This document shows, piece by piece, positions 33,390 through 45,112 of a stretch of 64,000 bases of DNA (position 1 is its first letter; each line of letters starts with the position of its first letter). The notes beneath the pieces were generated by a model, which was given only the letters and a program-made list of their open reading frames with translations, searched no databases and was not told the origin of the DNA. The stretch comes from Humulus lupulus. Its lineage: Eukaryota > Streptophyta > Magnoliopsida > Rosales > Cannabaceae. The stretch lies in contig NC_084793.1 in the NCBI RefSeq assembly GCF_963169125.1, positions 140,160,297 to 140,224,296 on the forward strand. The letters run 5' to 3'. The translations under genes and the position numbers were made by a program.

Positions 33390-34910
33390 GTTAATTTGTA
33401 ACTGGTTATCACCCTACAAAATTGTAACCAATTAGTGTCAAATTTGTAATCAGTTACCCACTTTAAAAATTGTAAAATATTAATCAAGTGATATAAAAAT
33501 ATTTATGTAAAATCCTATCTTTGTAACCAATCATCACCTCCTCAGTTTCACATTGGTAACTGTTGTACCCTAAAAACACGAGCTCAACTATCTAGCTCGG
33601 GATACAGCTGGCGCGAAATAAATAAAGGACGCAAGACTTCGGAGATGTTTCCTTAACTCCGGACCAAACAGCTCGAGGCTGTGTCACTGAGTTCAAGAAC
33701 AGCCCAGGATCTTCCAGATCGTTAGAGATGCAAATGAAAGAGATCAAGGTACCCAACATCCATATTGCCTACATCAAGCCCAAGCATTATCTAACTAGTC
33801 ATGTCCAACACTATAATGTTATCTAGCTCGGGGTGGTCTAATGACGCACATGGAAGAATCCCTATAGAATCAGATGTCCAATATGCAAAATAAATGCATG
33901 CAATCGTTATATATATTTATTGATTGATGTAAATGGCAATCAGTTAATTAGGATATTTAAATGTCCATTAATTTAAGAAGTTACCCAATATTGTATGTTA
34001 CTATTTATAGTATAGTTATCCAATATTGTCCATCATAATTCCTTATAAATATAGGGGGAATGGAAAGTAAAAGGCATCGACATTCTGTATGCAAAAGCTC
34101 AGTTGAAATTTTCATAAAAACTTTCATCTAAGGTTCCTAAACAGATCAATAATAGTGACTCGTAGACTAGGTGGATTTAACCACGGAACCACGTAAATTG
34201 TGTGTCTTTGTATTTCTTTACATTTGATTTACTCTAAGCTTAATCTCTCTACTTCAAATTTCTAAATCACCTATTGACGAAAAACCACGTCAACAGTAAC
34301 TAGTTACAATATTCCTCAATTTGAGGATAGTAACCAGTTACAAGTATGGAACCCAAAGAAAAAAATCACAAACTTGGAACTATAGTCACAACATTTCTCA
34401 GTTTGAGAATGGTAACTAGTTACAAGTCTAGAATCAAATTGAAAAAAAAATGCAGACATAGTACCAATTACAACTCTAAAACAAAGAATAATTGTAACTA
34501 GTTACAAACATGGCACAATCACTTATTACAATTTTTAGAGTGGTTTTGTCACTGAGTACAATTTTTAGAGTTTTAACTAGTTACAAACATGTCATAGTAA
34601 CTGATTCTAGTTTTTAGAGTGACTTTTATAATTGATTACAATTTTTAGAGTTGTAACCAGTTACAAACATAACATAGTAAGTGGTTACTATGTTTCAAGT
34701 AGGTTTGTAACTGATTACAATGTCTAGAGTCGTAACCAGTTACAAACATAACATTGTAATTGGTTCCAATGATTAGAGTGGTTTTGTAATTGATTACACT
34801 ATTAAGAGTTGTAACTAGTTACAACATTTCCAAGCTTAACTAGTTAATTACAAACTGCAACCAATAGAAAAAAAAAGTTTTCATAAACTTGTAACATGTT
34901 ACATCTCTCA
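33390..34910. repeat. Degenerate repeat of GTAAC..GTTAC palindromes
   Basis: Many copies of GTAACTAGTTAC, GTAACCAGTTAC, GTAACTGATTAC and related forms recur at irregular 40-60 bp spacing. They often appear with TTTTTAGAGT and ACAAACAT between them, for example at 34296, 34331, 34414, 34497, 34572, 34662, 34732 and 34810. The array is split by a solo LTR (33561-34295) whose target duplication GTAAC is itself the repeat's half-motif. Function unknown; a decayed minisatellite is the simplest reading. Confidence 0.7.
33561..34295 (+). mobile_element. Solo LTR, Tat-like (735 bp), target duplication GTAAC
   Basis: It runs from TGTTGTACCC to CACGTCAACA, flanked by perfect GTAAC (33556-33560 and 34296-34300). 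It has a TATAAATATAGGG promoter-like site at 34043-34055 and a GAACCACGTAAA stretch near its end, both laid out as in the Tat LTR at 28418-29261. No internal region. Confidence 0.92.
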
Positions 34911-35987
34911 AACAAAGAAAAATTGTACTACTATTTTTATTATAATTGGATAATGTGATAGGATTTCGAATTTTCAAAAAACAAAAAATCAAATTCAACC
35001 CAATATTTAATTATTAGTCTCAGTTATTTTATTGGAAATGTAGATTGAGTAATCCTAATGTTGGGTAACATAAAATATATCAAAATTGTAAATGACCTAT
35101 GAACCATACTCAATCAGAAAATATCGAATGAAAATATACTTTGTACATAAAAGAATTATATAAAAGAATCGTGGTGACCTTGCTCATAAAAATATCTTTG
35201 TTACTCTCTTTATTTCTCTCTGAAAAATTCTTGGCTGCTTTGTCTTTTTAATTGTTTGAAAAACTTTTAGTCAAAAAAATAAACATTTCATTCATCTTGA
35301 CAAATCTTAGCTAAATAGCTTCCGAAATTTAAACAAGTTTGATACTTTGATTTATTTTAAAGATGACTGTTTAGTCTTACATTAAACAAGAGTGAAAAAA
35401 AAAATATTTTTCCTTTTTACCTGCCTCCACATTTTATTCTCTTCAGTAAAGAAGTTCTCTAGACTATCTTTTGCTTCACTATATATGGATATTGATATGC
35501 TTAAAGTTAAAAAATAATAATTAATGTTACTAAATTATATTATTATTTTAAATTGTGAGTGCTCTTCATTTGTTTATGGACATAATAAATAAAATATAAA
35601 AAAAACTATGTAGTACAATATATATTTATATATATAAAATCTATAAAAACTAGGCATGTATAAAAAAAAAAGTCGTGTATAGTTATATATGGGTGTATAC
35701 ATAAAGAAATAAAAAGCTACATCTTGACTGATTTTTTCATCAACTACAAATAAAAATGTAAAACTTAAAGAAAAGATAAATCAAACACTAGATTTTACAT
35801 GATTTAGGCTATCAATTAGCTATAGTCCACAAATCAATTGTATTAAGGATGAAGAACTTGCAAAGCTTAAGTTTTCAAAGAATTACGTAGCATCTTTGCA
35901 TGCACTAAAATTGAGATCTTTTTACAAGTGATACCGTAACCCTATTTATAGCCAGTTGAGGGGATTAAGTTCATTAGTGAGAGTTGA
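34911..35987. other. AT-rich intergenic DNA, no gene seen
   Basis: No coding frame, LTR end or structured RNA is evident. Short TATATA runs near 35615-35635. Confidence 0.55.
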
Positions 35988-36118
35988 TTATAATCATGTA
36001 CCCATAATGAGATTAGTTATACATAAATGAATATTTTCTTCCTATAATGAGATTAGTTATAATCATGTACCCATAATGAGATTAGTTATACATAAATGAA
36101 GATTTTCTTCCCATAAAA
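35988..36118. repeat. Tandem duplication with a 69-bp period
   Basis: A unit containing TATAATCATGTACCCATAAT and ATGAGATTAGTTATACATAA occurs twice in direct succession, offset by 69 bp, with very few differences. This suggests a recent slippage or unequal-exchange event. Confidence 0.85.
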
Positions 36119-36543
36119 TAGGCATATGGGTCCTATTATGTATTTGGCAGACCCAATACAAGGATGTCAAGTCCATAACTTTATTGGCGGCGTCTTGGGA
36201 CATACTATTTGCCGCTTGAATGGAATCGATCAACACGATCTCTGCAGGCATTAGATGTGTCAGGTAGGTGTCTGTAGTCCTGTGTACCTCTCTGATTGAC
36301 ACTTGGCAAAAGTGTTCTCCTTCTCTAGAGGAAGGGTTCCAGGGGTTTAATAAGTTGATCATGGATCGAGGAGCTCTAGAAGGCCACTCCTTGCCTAGGC
36401 TCTAGGAGGGTGGCTCTCATTGATAACCAGCCAGGCATGTTCTCAGGTAGTGATAGGAACGACACCCACATATTAGGTTCTAGATTCCGAGGAGAGCTAA
36501 ACGATATAATCCATTTAGGGCATGTAAAACACAGACAACATTT
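36063..36543 (-). other. Two short unrecognised minus-strand frames
   Basis: Frames at 36063-36362 (99 codons, beginning MINLLNPWNPSSREG) and 36376-36570 (64 codons) lie end to end on the minus strand in a patch less AT-rich than its surroundings. The second overlaps the Copia LTR start at 36544. Composition looks protein-like, but I know no family for either. Options: a captured or decayed host exon, the end of an older transposon ORF, or chance. Too weak to call a gene. Confidence 0.3.
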
Positions 36544-37929
36544 TGTTGGTATTAATTTGAATAAAATCAATGACGCAGCGGAAGGGGGCGATGGTTTTAA
36601 AAATTATTAATACTAGGCCATGATCAATACATTTATCTACACACAAAAAGAGAAGAAGATTACCTATTGTAGCCTATCAAGAGTCATTGAGTCTTTTTGT
36701 ATAATTAAACAATCTTCCTATCCAGCAAAGACTCACACCGCAGTCTTCTAAGCCATTTCTCAAACACACAAGGATGTGCATGGGCACGTAAGATTCACTG
36801 GTTTGATTATTTAGGCTCACTAGATGTTCTCAACTCATGAGATCTAGAGAGTTTGAAGAAGAGAGAAGACTGTAGAGAGTTCTAGAAATTTTTCATGCTT
36901 AGAAAATTTCTATTGATAAATCTTTCTGATATGTCTGATTCAACAACCTTAAAAGAATCATATTTTTCTAAAAAACTTATAAAGATAATAAAACATTTTT
37001 ATTTTCTTTTAATTTAATTAATCCATAACTGATCTATTATAATTATTTATTTAATCAAATTAAAATAATAATTAAATAAACAAATAATATTTGAAATTCG
37101 AAATTCAAATCCCAGGCACAAGTGGCTGAGTGTGGTGAGTGGCGTGTACCACTTATGTGTGTCCTTAATTTTTCTCATTTGTTTGTTTAATTAAATTTAA
37201 GACAACATATTTATCCCAAAAAATAAATATAAGTTAATTCAAAATTAACCTTATCTTAATTTATCTGGTTGAATAATTATCTTATACTAAGATAATATTT
37301 AACTCTCTTTAATATTAATCCAAACACTAATTAATATTAATTTCAACTAATATAAAAATTTTCTAATAAAAACTAATTTGTCAATTAATTAATTAATTAT
37401 TTTCACATAATTATCACATAGCCTCAGAATCGAAAAATTAATTCCTTTATAATTTAGTTCTTTTCTCCATTAATCTTGTGTGACATCTTTACCATGACAG
37501 TGTAGGACAGAGGCGACTTGGGGACCATGAACCTATAATACAAAACACCAATAAATCACACTATTAATAAAACTCTTTAATTAAACAATCTTATTTATTA
37601 AATCCATTATTACTCCACTATAAATATGGAATTTCACTCTTAGTAATTATACAATTATATTTACAGAGTATTCTCTTTTAGTCCATTGATATATTCAATA
37701 TATGTAATTCTGTCCTCCATTTATTGGTTTGCTAATTAATCTAGTCAAGAATTATCATTTTACCCTTCTAATTACCTCTTGTTCCTTAAGTACCATTAAT
37801 TAACCAGTGAATAATTAACATATAGTCGTATTATAGATTTGAGTTCAATAACTATTCATTCCCAGAATTAACCCTTAAGGGAACCAATATTCGTTCCGTT
37901 AGGAAAGCATGGATTCCAATATTGTAAAA
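36544..37929 (-). mobile_element. Angela/Tork-like Copia LTR, first piece of a split LTR
   Basis: It starts TGTTGGTATTAA on the plus strand. It corresponds to the right-hand part of the 14375-16495 LTR read in reverse, up to the solo LTR inserted at 37930. Further pieces are 39837-39915 and 54389-54932, which together give an LTR of about 2.0 kb, close to the 2.1 kb of the plus-strand copy. The left flank CATTT (36539-36543) would be the target duplication. This is a 3' LTR of a minus-strand element, because a reverse polypurine tract follows at 54933. Confidence 0.8.
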
Positions 37930-39836
37930 TGTAACGACCCACTAATCTAGACTATTTGGACCATTAACGAATCTATACATAACACTTACATTTTTGCGGA
38001 AATACCATAATTTTATTGAAACTTGTGGAAACAAAGGTTACTTTCATAAAATAAGTAGGATATGGGTACCCATTGTCTTTAAAACAAAAATAACTTAAAA
38101 ACTAAAAAGGGTTACATAGAAAATGCGGAAAATACATTTAAAACCATAAAAGCATAAACAAGACTACATCCTCGAATCGAATAACGCTCGGCCCCTTGAC
38201 TCCATTCACCATCGATACACATCCTCTAAGCGTCACGAATCTTTCCGCCTCTAAAGCTTATTTCCTGCACATAAACAGAAAGGAATGAGCCTAATGCCCA
38301 GCAAGGAAAATCTAACACATAGTCATAAACATAAACATAATGTCATAATAACGTAAAGACATATCATAACACATAATACACTTATTATAATGGCCATTAT
38401 TACTTGGGGTCCCTTAGACTAAACAAGCTTATGCCCATGAGATTAGTGGGGTCCTACCAGCTAAATAGGCATATGCCCACAATCTTTTTGGGGTCTTGTT
38501 AGTCAAATAGGGCATAAGCCCAAGCCTACAACAAACACATGCATAACAAATTCATAACACATTCATAACATATCATAACATAACACATAAGAAAACATAA
38601 ACATAAACATATAGATTCTAGCCTATTTTCCTTACCAAAGTTACCGGGATTATGGACTGAGTTGGGACTTTTGGAACACTCCTAAAACCATAAGAAAGAG
38701 TGAGTCTAAAGAAAGGAGATGAAATGAAAGAGATGGAAAGACTAAACCATAAAAACATACTTACCAACTTATATGCTTAAGAGCTTGGATTCCCTAACCA
38801 AAATAAGAATAAGGTTAGGGGACTGAGTAGAAGGTTTTGAGAAAGGAAATAACATAAAATACAGAAAGGAACTAGAGTTTTGGGTTTACCTCAAAGATTG
38901 CAAGATCAATCTAACCTTCACCGAAATACTATAGAACTCACTTCCCAAAGTGTTTGATAAGCTTATGATGTTTAAGCTTATAGTTTTTCCCCAAACCAAG
39001 TGTTTACACTCTCACACTCACTTAACACTAGCAGCTTCTGAACTTAGAGCAAATGGTGAATAATGGCTGGGTACTAGGTCCTATTTATAGAGTTTGAGAA
39101 TGAAAATATCTTGATTTTACTTGAATAAAAATAATGGCTTTTTAGGTGAAAATCATTTGAATAATCGTTCAGCAGAGGCTGAAGACTCGTTCACAAGATG
39201 CTGGACTGTTGAAGGAGTTTGAATGGCTGAAAGGAAATGAATTCAAAAGAGTTTGAATCCATGCTGAAGGAGGCGATATATCGCCCCCTGTAGGCGATAT
39301 ATCGCCTGGGCCAGTATGCCCGAGGCGACCGTGCATCGTTTCGTGTTTTCCGTATCTACGTGCTGCGACATATCGCCCCCTATAGCTGCGATATATCGGC
39401 ACACGCTGAATATTTAAACACGAAATTACACATTTTTAGCTAAGTTTGAATGGAGTAAACAGCCTTGACTAAGCCCTCAACGTACTCAAAGCTGCTGACT
39501 GACCCTATAACATTCAAACTTTACTCCTTATTATATTTAATCCTCAAAAATCTTAATCCTTAATTACCATTCAAAACATGTGCTTAAAATCCTATTGGTT
39601 GATGTCTAAACCTTATAATATAATAATATAATCCTTAATATCAGTCACATTAATCAAATCTTAGGTTATACTTAATATTCTTAAACTATAGGTTAAACTT
39701 AGAAAATCTATAAGTACTACTATGAGTGTCCAAATAATTCCCGGTCTGAACCAAAAATCCACAGTAACAAAGATAATGCTATAAATACTATCACACTATT
39801 ATCTATCTTAGCTAAGTAAAGTTCTTGGACTCTACA
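37930..39836 (-). mobile_element. Solo LTR, Gypsy-type family 4 (1907 bp), target duplication TAAAA
   Basis: It runs from TGTAACGACCCAC to GGACTCTACA on the plus strand, with TAAAA on both sides (37925-37929 and 39837-39841). Joining the flanks with one TAAAA restores sequence that aligns with the plus-strand Copia LTR around 14900-14970, which confirms the boundaries. It has a weaker version of the TGCTGGGC..GGCTCA block at 38283-38312 (minus sense). Confidence 0.88.
39272..39400. repeat. GGCGATATATCGCC palindrome cluster in LTR family 4
   Basis: Two perfect GGCGATATATCGCC copies (39272-39285 and 39293-39306) and two near copies (39365-39377 and 39388-39400). They lie in the same kind of LTR zone as the palindromes of the other families but have a different sequence. 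Confidence 0.85.
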
Positions 39837-39915
39837 TAAAATCACGTTCCCAGCCATTCACGATATTGAATCTCAAAAACTGAAAGAACACCCTGATCTA
39901 TTCATATATAAAATC
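39837..39915 (-). repeat. Second piece of the split Copia LTR
   Basis: Its 79 bp align with about 14880-14950 of the plus-strand LTR (shared landmarks around GATCAGG and a TTTTGAG..CAAT stretch). It is bounded by the solo LTR on the left and, after AAATC, the large Gypsy-type LTR on the right. Confidence 0.7.
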
Positions 39916-40204
39916 GACGCTATACTCATTTTTATTAGAAAAATGTCATTTTAAAGAAAAAAGTTCAGTGAGGCCTTGATAAAACATGCAATTTGGGGCC
40001 ATCAGTTTGAAAATAAAATAAAAATAATATGTCCCATTGATGAAATTTAAAACATAAACCATAACATAAGTACTTAATTATTTCTTGGCCCTCATCTTGA
40101 TCATTAATCACTCATAGGACACCCTGCGCCATACATGTCTAGACGTTAGAGTCTCCCACATCACTGTGCATGCCAAGGAGAAACCCTATTGCCCATTTGA
40201 AATG

Positions 40205-41995
40205 TGTTGGTTTTTGATCATGTAATTGACAGTGCAATGGAAGCATGAGATAATATTTAAATGCAATAATAACAATTATTAAAGCATAAGAATGAATCAC
40301 TCTAGGAACTATAACTAGAATGAGATCTTTCTCATGCGCATGAATCTGAATAAAATAGAAACTTACAAATACAATTTCTAGATGTAGAACACATGTAGAT
40401 CAAATAGCATCTTAGCCTCATATCCCATCATCTTCCATACTATGATTCGCACAAAGAGAAAGAGACAGGTGGATGTCTATGCTATTTGGAATGATACACA
40501 AGAACACACTCTTGAATCTCAACACATGAGAGAGTGTTCTTCTCACAATAGAGAGGGAACAAAGTTCACTATTTTTCTCTCTTAGCAAATCACGTTAATT
40601 GCATCTGATGTCTCTTTCTCATGATGTTATATTATATAAATATAACAATCAAAAGAAGACCTAGCCCTAATCACATTGGCCACTACGTGGGCCACAGTTC
40701 ATTTGGATTGTGCTTGGCGCCAACTACAAGACTTTGGGCCCTGTGCTATTTTATCTCTATAAAATGCTATTTGTTGGGTCTTTATCATATTATTTTATGT
40801 CGCATACAATTATACCACAAAATTAAATATGATTAAATTAAATTTCAATAAAAATTAATTTAACATAACTATCAATATAATTTTATTTTCAATTAAATAT
40901 TATTTCACAAATAATATTATTTTTTGAGATTAAAAATAATACTTTATCATTTTTAATTCTTTCCTTTTAGTACCAAAATCCTACCTTTGTGTTATCGAGC
41001 TAGTACGGGGACAGTATGGACCCATAGTTCTAAGCTCCAATAATTTAATTAATTTTACTAACTCTTAGTTCCATTAATTAATTTATTAAATATGAATTAT
41101 TCCACTAGAAATTCATAGTTGAATTCTCAAAACTATAGTCTTATATTATTAGAAGCTATAACTATAAAACTGTCCGTTGATTTAGTCATTGCATGAGTTA
41201 TGGCCCTTTGCTAGTTGTTCATAATTAAAGCTAGGTCTTAATTTCTGTTAACCTCTATAATTATGTATTTATCAATTAATTCCATTGATCATCTAATGAA
41301 CATCATTCTATAAATTTAATTATAGAATTGAAGTTCTTTTCTCTAATAGAAATTGAGCGCTCTATAGTCAAGTCCTGAATCAACACTAAAATGAACAACT
41401 AATCTTCTTTCGTTTTAGTAAGGAGCAGATTCCATATATGTGAAGTATGTCCCCAGCAATTTGTAGTTCGATGACTCCAAGATATTAGGAATTCGGTCGT
41501 AGGAATATTGAACCTTACCCGATAAGTCAAAAGTCGTAAAAGAACAAATAGGAGTTCACTACTCACTTCAAGATTGAGGTCAAGTCTCAAACAACCATCG
41601 ATTGATGACTGTTGAACTTCTATATTTTAACGAAGATTATTAGTAGTTCTTTCTTTCATCGTGTCCCAATCTAATAAAATCTATATTGCATACAACACAT
41701 CTATCTCTTTGTGTCGCTACACTTAACAGTCTGGATAAACTGTTCTGTCTTAAACAGAAATAGACCGTACTTTATTTAGCGATTACTGACAATTTTTATA
41801 TTATTATCTTGAATTTAATCCTCTTGTATATATATCATTCTACATACACTTAATTCAAGACTACATCAATAATATTGGATCTTCATGATAAATGACATAT
41901 ATAATTAAATCAAATATGAGTGCAAAATATTAACTTTATTTAATTAATAGTAATCATTTATATAGAAATACACTTGAAGGGCACAAATCCCAACA
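40205..41995 (-). repeat. 3' LTR of the complete Copia (1791 bp)
   Basis: It starts TGTTGGTTTTTG and ends AATCCCAACA on the plus strand. It pairs with 49122-50946 along its whole length, with small indels. It borders the polypurine tract at 41996. Confidence 0.93.
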
Positions 41996-42010
41996 ATCTC
42001 CCACTTGCCC
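41996..42010 (-). other. Polypurine tract of the complete Copia
   Basis: Minus-strand GGGCAAGTGGGAGAT directly precedes the 3' LTR. Confidence 0.9.
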
Positions 42011-43706
42011 TAAAGCAAATGAGACATGTCGCGTAATCCTAAATCTAAGAAATGACTATCAAAACTCGTAGCAGACAACGTCTTTGTAAAGGGATCAGCA
42101 TGGTTGTCTGTTGATTCAATCTTCTGAACGATTATATCCCCTCTGTGTATTATCTCTCTTATGAGGTGGTACTTACGCTCTATATGCTTGGCTCTCTTAT
42201 GGCTTCTTTGTTCTTATGAGTTGGCAACCGCTCTGTTGTTGTCATAGTAGAGTATGATTGGTTTATCCGTATTTGGAACAATTTCTAGATCACCCAAAAA
42301 CTTTGTAAGCCATACAGCCTCCTTAGCTGCTTCACTTGCAGCAACGTATTCTGCTTCCATGGTGGAGTCAGCAATGCAAGCTTGCTTTATACTCCTCCAT
42401 ATAATTGCTCCACCCCAAGTGTGAAAACAGATCCAGACGTAGATTTCCTGGAATATTTATTGGATTGGAAGTCAGAATCTGAATATCCTATTGGAATCAA
42501 ATTCTCTCCGGAATATACTAGCATATAGTTTCTCGTTCTCCTAAGATACTTGAGAATATGTTTGAATACTTTCCAGTGATTGAATCCTGGATTTGACTAG
42601 TACCTACTAACTATACCCACAGCATAGCAAATGTCAGGTCTGGTACACAACATTGCATACATTAAGCTTCCTACTGCAGAGGCATAGGGTATCCATCTCA
42701 TTTCTTCTTCCTCTTGGGGTGTCTTAGGACATTAGTTCTTGGAGAGGTGAACACCATGACGAGATTGTAGGTTTCCCTTCTTGGAGTTCTGCATTGCATA
42801 CTTCGCAAGTATTTTATCTATATAATATGCTTAAGATAGTGCCAATAGCTTCTTCTTGCGGTCACGAATTAATCGTGTCCTAAGAACGTAGCTTGCCTCT
42901 CCCAAATATTTTATTTGGAATTGGTTGGCTAGCCAGACTTTTACGTCAGATAATTTATTCACATCATTCTTAATGAGTAATATATCATCTCTGTATAAAA
43001 CTAGAAAGACCACTTTGTCCTTATCAATTTGCTTGTATACACAAGACACATCGACATTTTGATCAAAACCATAAGATTTAACAACTTGGTAAAATCTTAT
43101 GTTCCATGATCTAGACGCTTGCTTTAGTCCATAAATGGACCATTGCAGTTTGCAAACTTTTTACTCTTTGCCTTGTTCTATGAGACCCTCTGGTTGTACC
43201 ATAAAGATACTCTCATCAAGGTGGCCATTCAGAAAAGCCCTTTTGACGTCCATTTGCCAAATCTCATAGTCAAAATGATTGGCAATATATAAGAGGATCC
43301 GGATGGATTTTAGCATGGCCACAAGAGAAAATATTTCTTTGCAATCCACACCTTCTTTCCGTGTGTAGCTTTTAGCTACTAGCCTCGCTTTGAAAGTCTC
43401 TACTTTGTCATCAACTCTTCTCTTTCTCTTGTATATCCACTTACACCCAATGGGTTTTATATATTGAGGTGGATCTACAAGTTCCCAGACTGAGTTGGAG
43501 TACATCGACTCCATCTCGAGCTTCATAGCTTTAAGCCATTGTTCCTTATCAGGATCATTCATCGCTTGACGAAAAGTCAACGGGTCATCAACATTGTCAT
43601 CAGATATTGCAACTTGTTCTTCTTCGAAACCAGTATAACGAACAAGTTGTATAACAACTCTCCCACTACGACGGACTACTGTAGTGTGCTAGTTTGGTAT
43701 TGTGGT
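42011..43706 (-). pseudogene. Copia reverse transcriptase and RNase H
   Basis: RT begins around 43580 with an open stretch of 139 codons containing the GCKWIYKRKRRVDDKVETFK, ARLVAKSYT and QMDVKRAFLNG landmarks. The active-site motif at 42984-42995 reads YRDD: both Asp are kept, but the preceding Val is Arg. RNase H follows down to about 42020, with recognisable EYVAA, KEAVWL and HIERKYHLIREI-type stretches in shifting frames. Several frameshifts and stops separate the pieces. Confidence 0.88.
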
Positions 43707-44005
43707 CTATTCTGTTCCAACTTCTAAAGTTTGTTGTGGTGTGATTTTATCACCAAGTAACTCCTCGAGTACAACCTTACTTCGAGGTTTGAAGTCCCTC
43801 ATATAGTCTTCTTCCAAAAAATTAACATTTGTCGATACTAATATTTTCTTTTCTGTCGGACTATAGAAGTAACCTCCTCTAGTGCCTTTTGGGTATCCAA
43901 CAAATAAACACACTTCATATCTAGGTTCCAACTTCCCATCCTTACCTTTTAGCACAAGTGTTGTACATCCCCATATACGTACATGCCTCATAATAGCTTT
44001 GTGAC
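43707..44005 (-). pseudogene. Copia integrase C-terminal part, left of the CACTA insertion
   Basis: A 94-codon frame starting RHVRIWGCTTLVLKG, then FVGYPKGTRGGYFYSP. This is the conserved region after the catalytic core of Copia integrase, where the Trp-Gly-Cys and Gly-Tyr motifs are typical. It joins ELWTG at 45113-45263 across the CACTA element when one GAC is removed. Confidence 0.88.
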
Positions 44006-45112
44006 CACTACTGCGAGTCCTAAAAAAGTTTTTACGACTCGCGAGGCGCGAGTTCTCTATTTGAGAGCCTTAAAAAACTGGGGTTTTTTAGGACTCGCAT
44101 TGCGAGTCCTAAAAACAATGCGAGTCCTTAAAGAATTTTCTTTAGGACTCGCATTGCGAGTCCTGAAAATTTTTATTTTTTATTTTAAAAAATTAATTGG
44201 TGGGTTTTGAATCCAGCGGTGGGGCTTCGGCGACGGTGGTAGCGCCACCATTAAAAGGTGGTGGTTTGGAAAACATACTATTGGGTTTTAAAGCCCAAGA
44301 AGAAAGGAGTATCGTGGTGGTGGTGGTGGTTCAGCTCGTGGTGGCTCGAGGTGGCCGGAATATGCTCAGAAAGTTTGGGAGAAACCCATGAATGACTGAA
44401 CTTCAAGTGCCTCGTTGAGGGCCTTAGGTCGCGCGTGAGGTCGCCAACTCCGGGGCTCGGGGGTTTCGGGGGATGGTGCTTCCACTGGTCTGGCGTGTGG
44501 TGGTAGCCGGAGATGGGACAGCGGCGTTCGGCGTTGGCACTTCGGGAGAGAGGGAGAGAGAGAAGGAACTTTGGGAGAGAGAGAGAGAGGGAACCAAGGA
44601 GAGAGAGTGAAAATGGGCTATGTGATTTTTTTGTTTTTTTAAATATATAATAATAAAACTTTTGTTAAAAAAATTGGAGGGAATTCAAAATTTTTTAAAA
44701 TTCAAAATTTTATAATACACATAAGTTTTTAGGACTCGCAATGCGAGTCCTAAAAACATTCTTCGCGAGTTCTAAAAAGTCCAGGAGATGTTTGTTTAAA
44801 AAAAAACTCAAACTTTTAGGACACACATGCGAGTCCTAAAAAGCCCCAGTTTTTTAAAATTCAAATTTTTATGATACACATAAGTTTTTAGGACTCGCAA
44901 TGTGAGTCCTAAAAGTCCAGGAGGTGTTTGTTTAAAAAAAAACTCAAACCTTTAGGACACACATAGCTTTTAGGACTCGCTCCGTGAGTCCTAAAACAAA
45001 TTCTTTAAGGACTCGCAATGCGAGTCCTAAAAGGTCCAAGAGACTTTTTTAGGACTCGCATTTATGTGAGTGTCCTAAAAATGTGTCCTAGAAAGGTGTT
45101 TTTGTAGTAGTG
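44006..45112. mobile_element. Non-autonomous CACTA-type DNA transposon (1107 bp), target duplication GAC
   Basis: Ends: CACTACTGCGAG at 44006 and GTAGTAGTG at 45112 (CACTACTACAAAAA in reverse), with the 3-bp duplication GAC (44003-44005 and 45113-45115). CACTA ends and 3-bp duplications are the hallmarks of the CACTA superfamily. The ends are subterminally rich in AGGACTCGCAATGCGAGTCCT palindromes. No transposase frame; the centre (about 44200-44600) is GC-richer, with GGT and GA repeats, and may be captured sequence. It disrupts the Copia integrase. Confidence 0.85.
44090..45075. repeat. Subterminal palindromic repeats of the CACTA element
   Basis: Self-complementary AGGACTCGC(A/T)ATGCGAGTCCT-type units lie at 44090-44110, 44144-44164, 44731-44751, 44890-44910, about 44971-44993, 45009-45029 and 45050-45075, plus half units. 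CACTA elements usually have subterminal repeats that the element-encoded DNA-binding protein recognises. Part of the right side (44701-44830 against 44863-44960) is also duplicated. Confidence 0.8.

Noticed and set aside
39169..39402. 77-codon minus-strand frame across the GGCGATATATCGCC cluster
   Set aside because: A GC-driven open stretch in a solo LTR with no recognisable domain.
44183..44400. Plus-strand Gly/Val-rich frames in the CACTA core as a gene
   Set aside because: Made by GGT repeats and GC-rich sequence; no start context or homology that I can support. Kept only as possible captured sequence.
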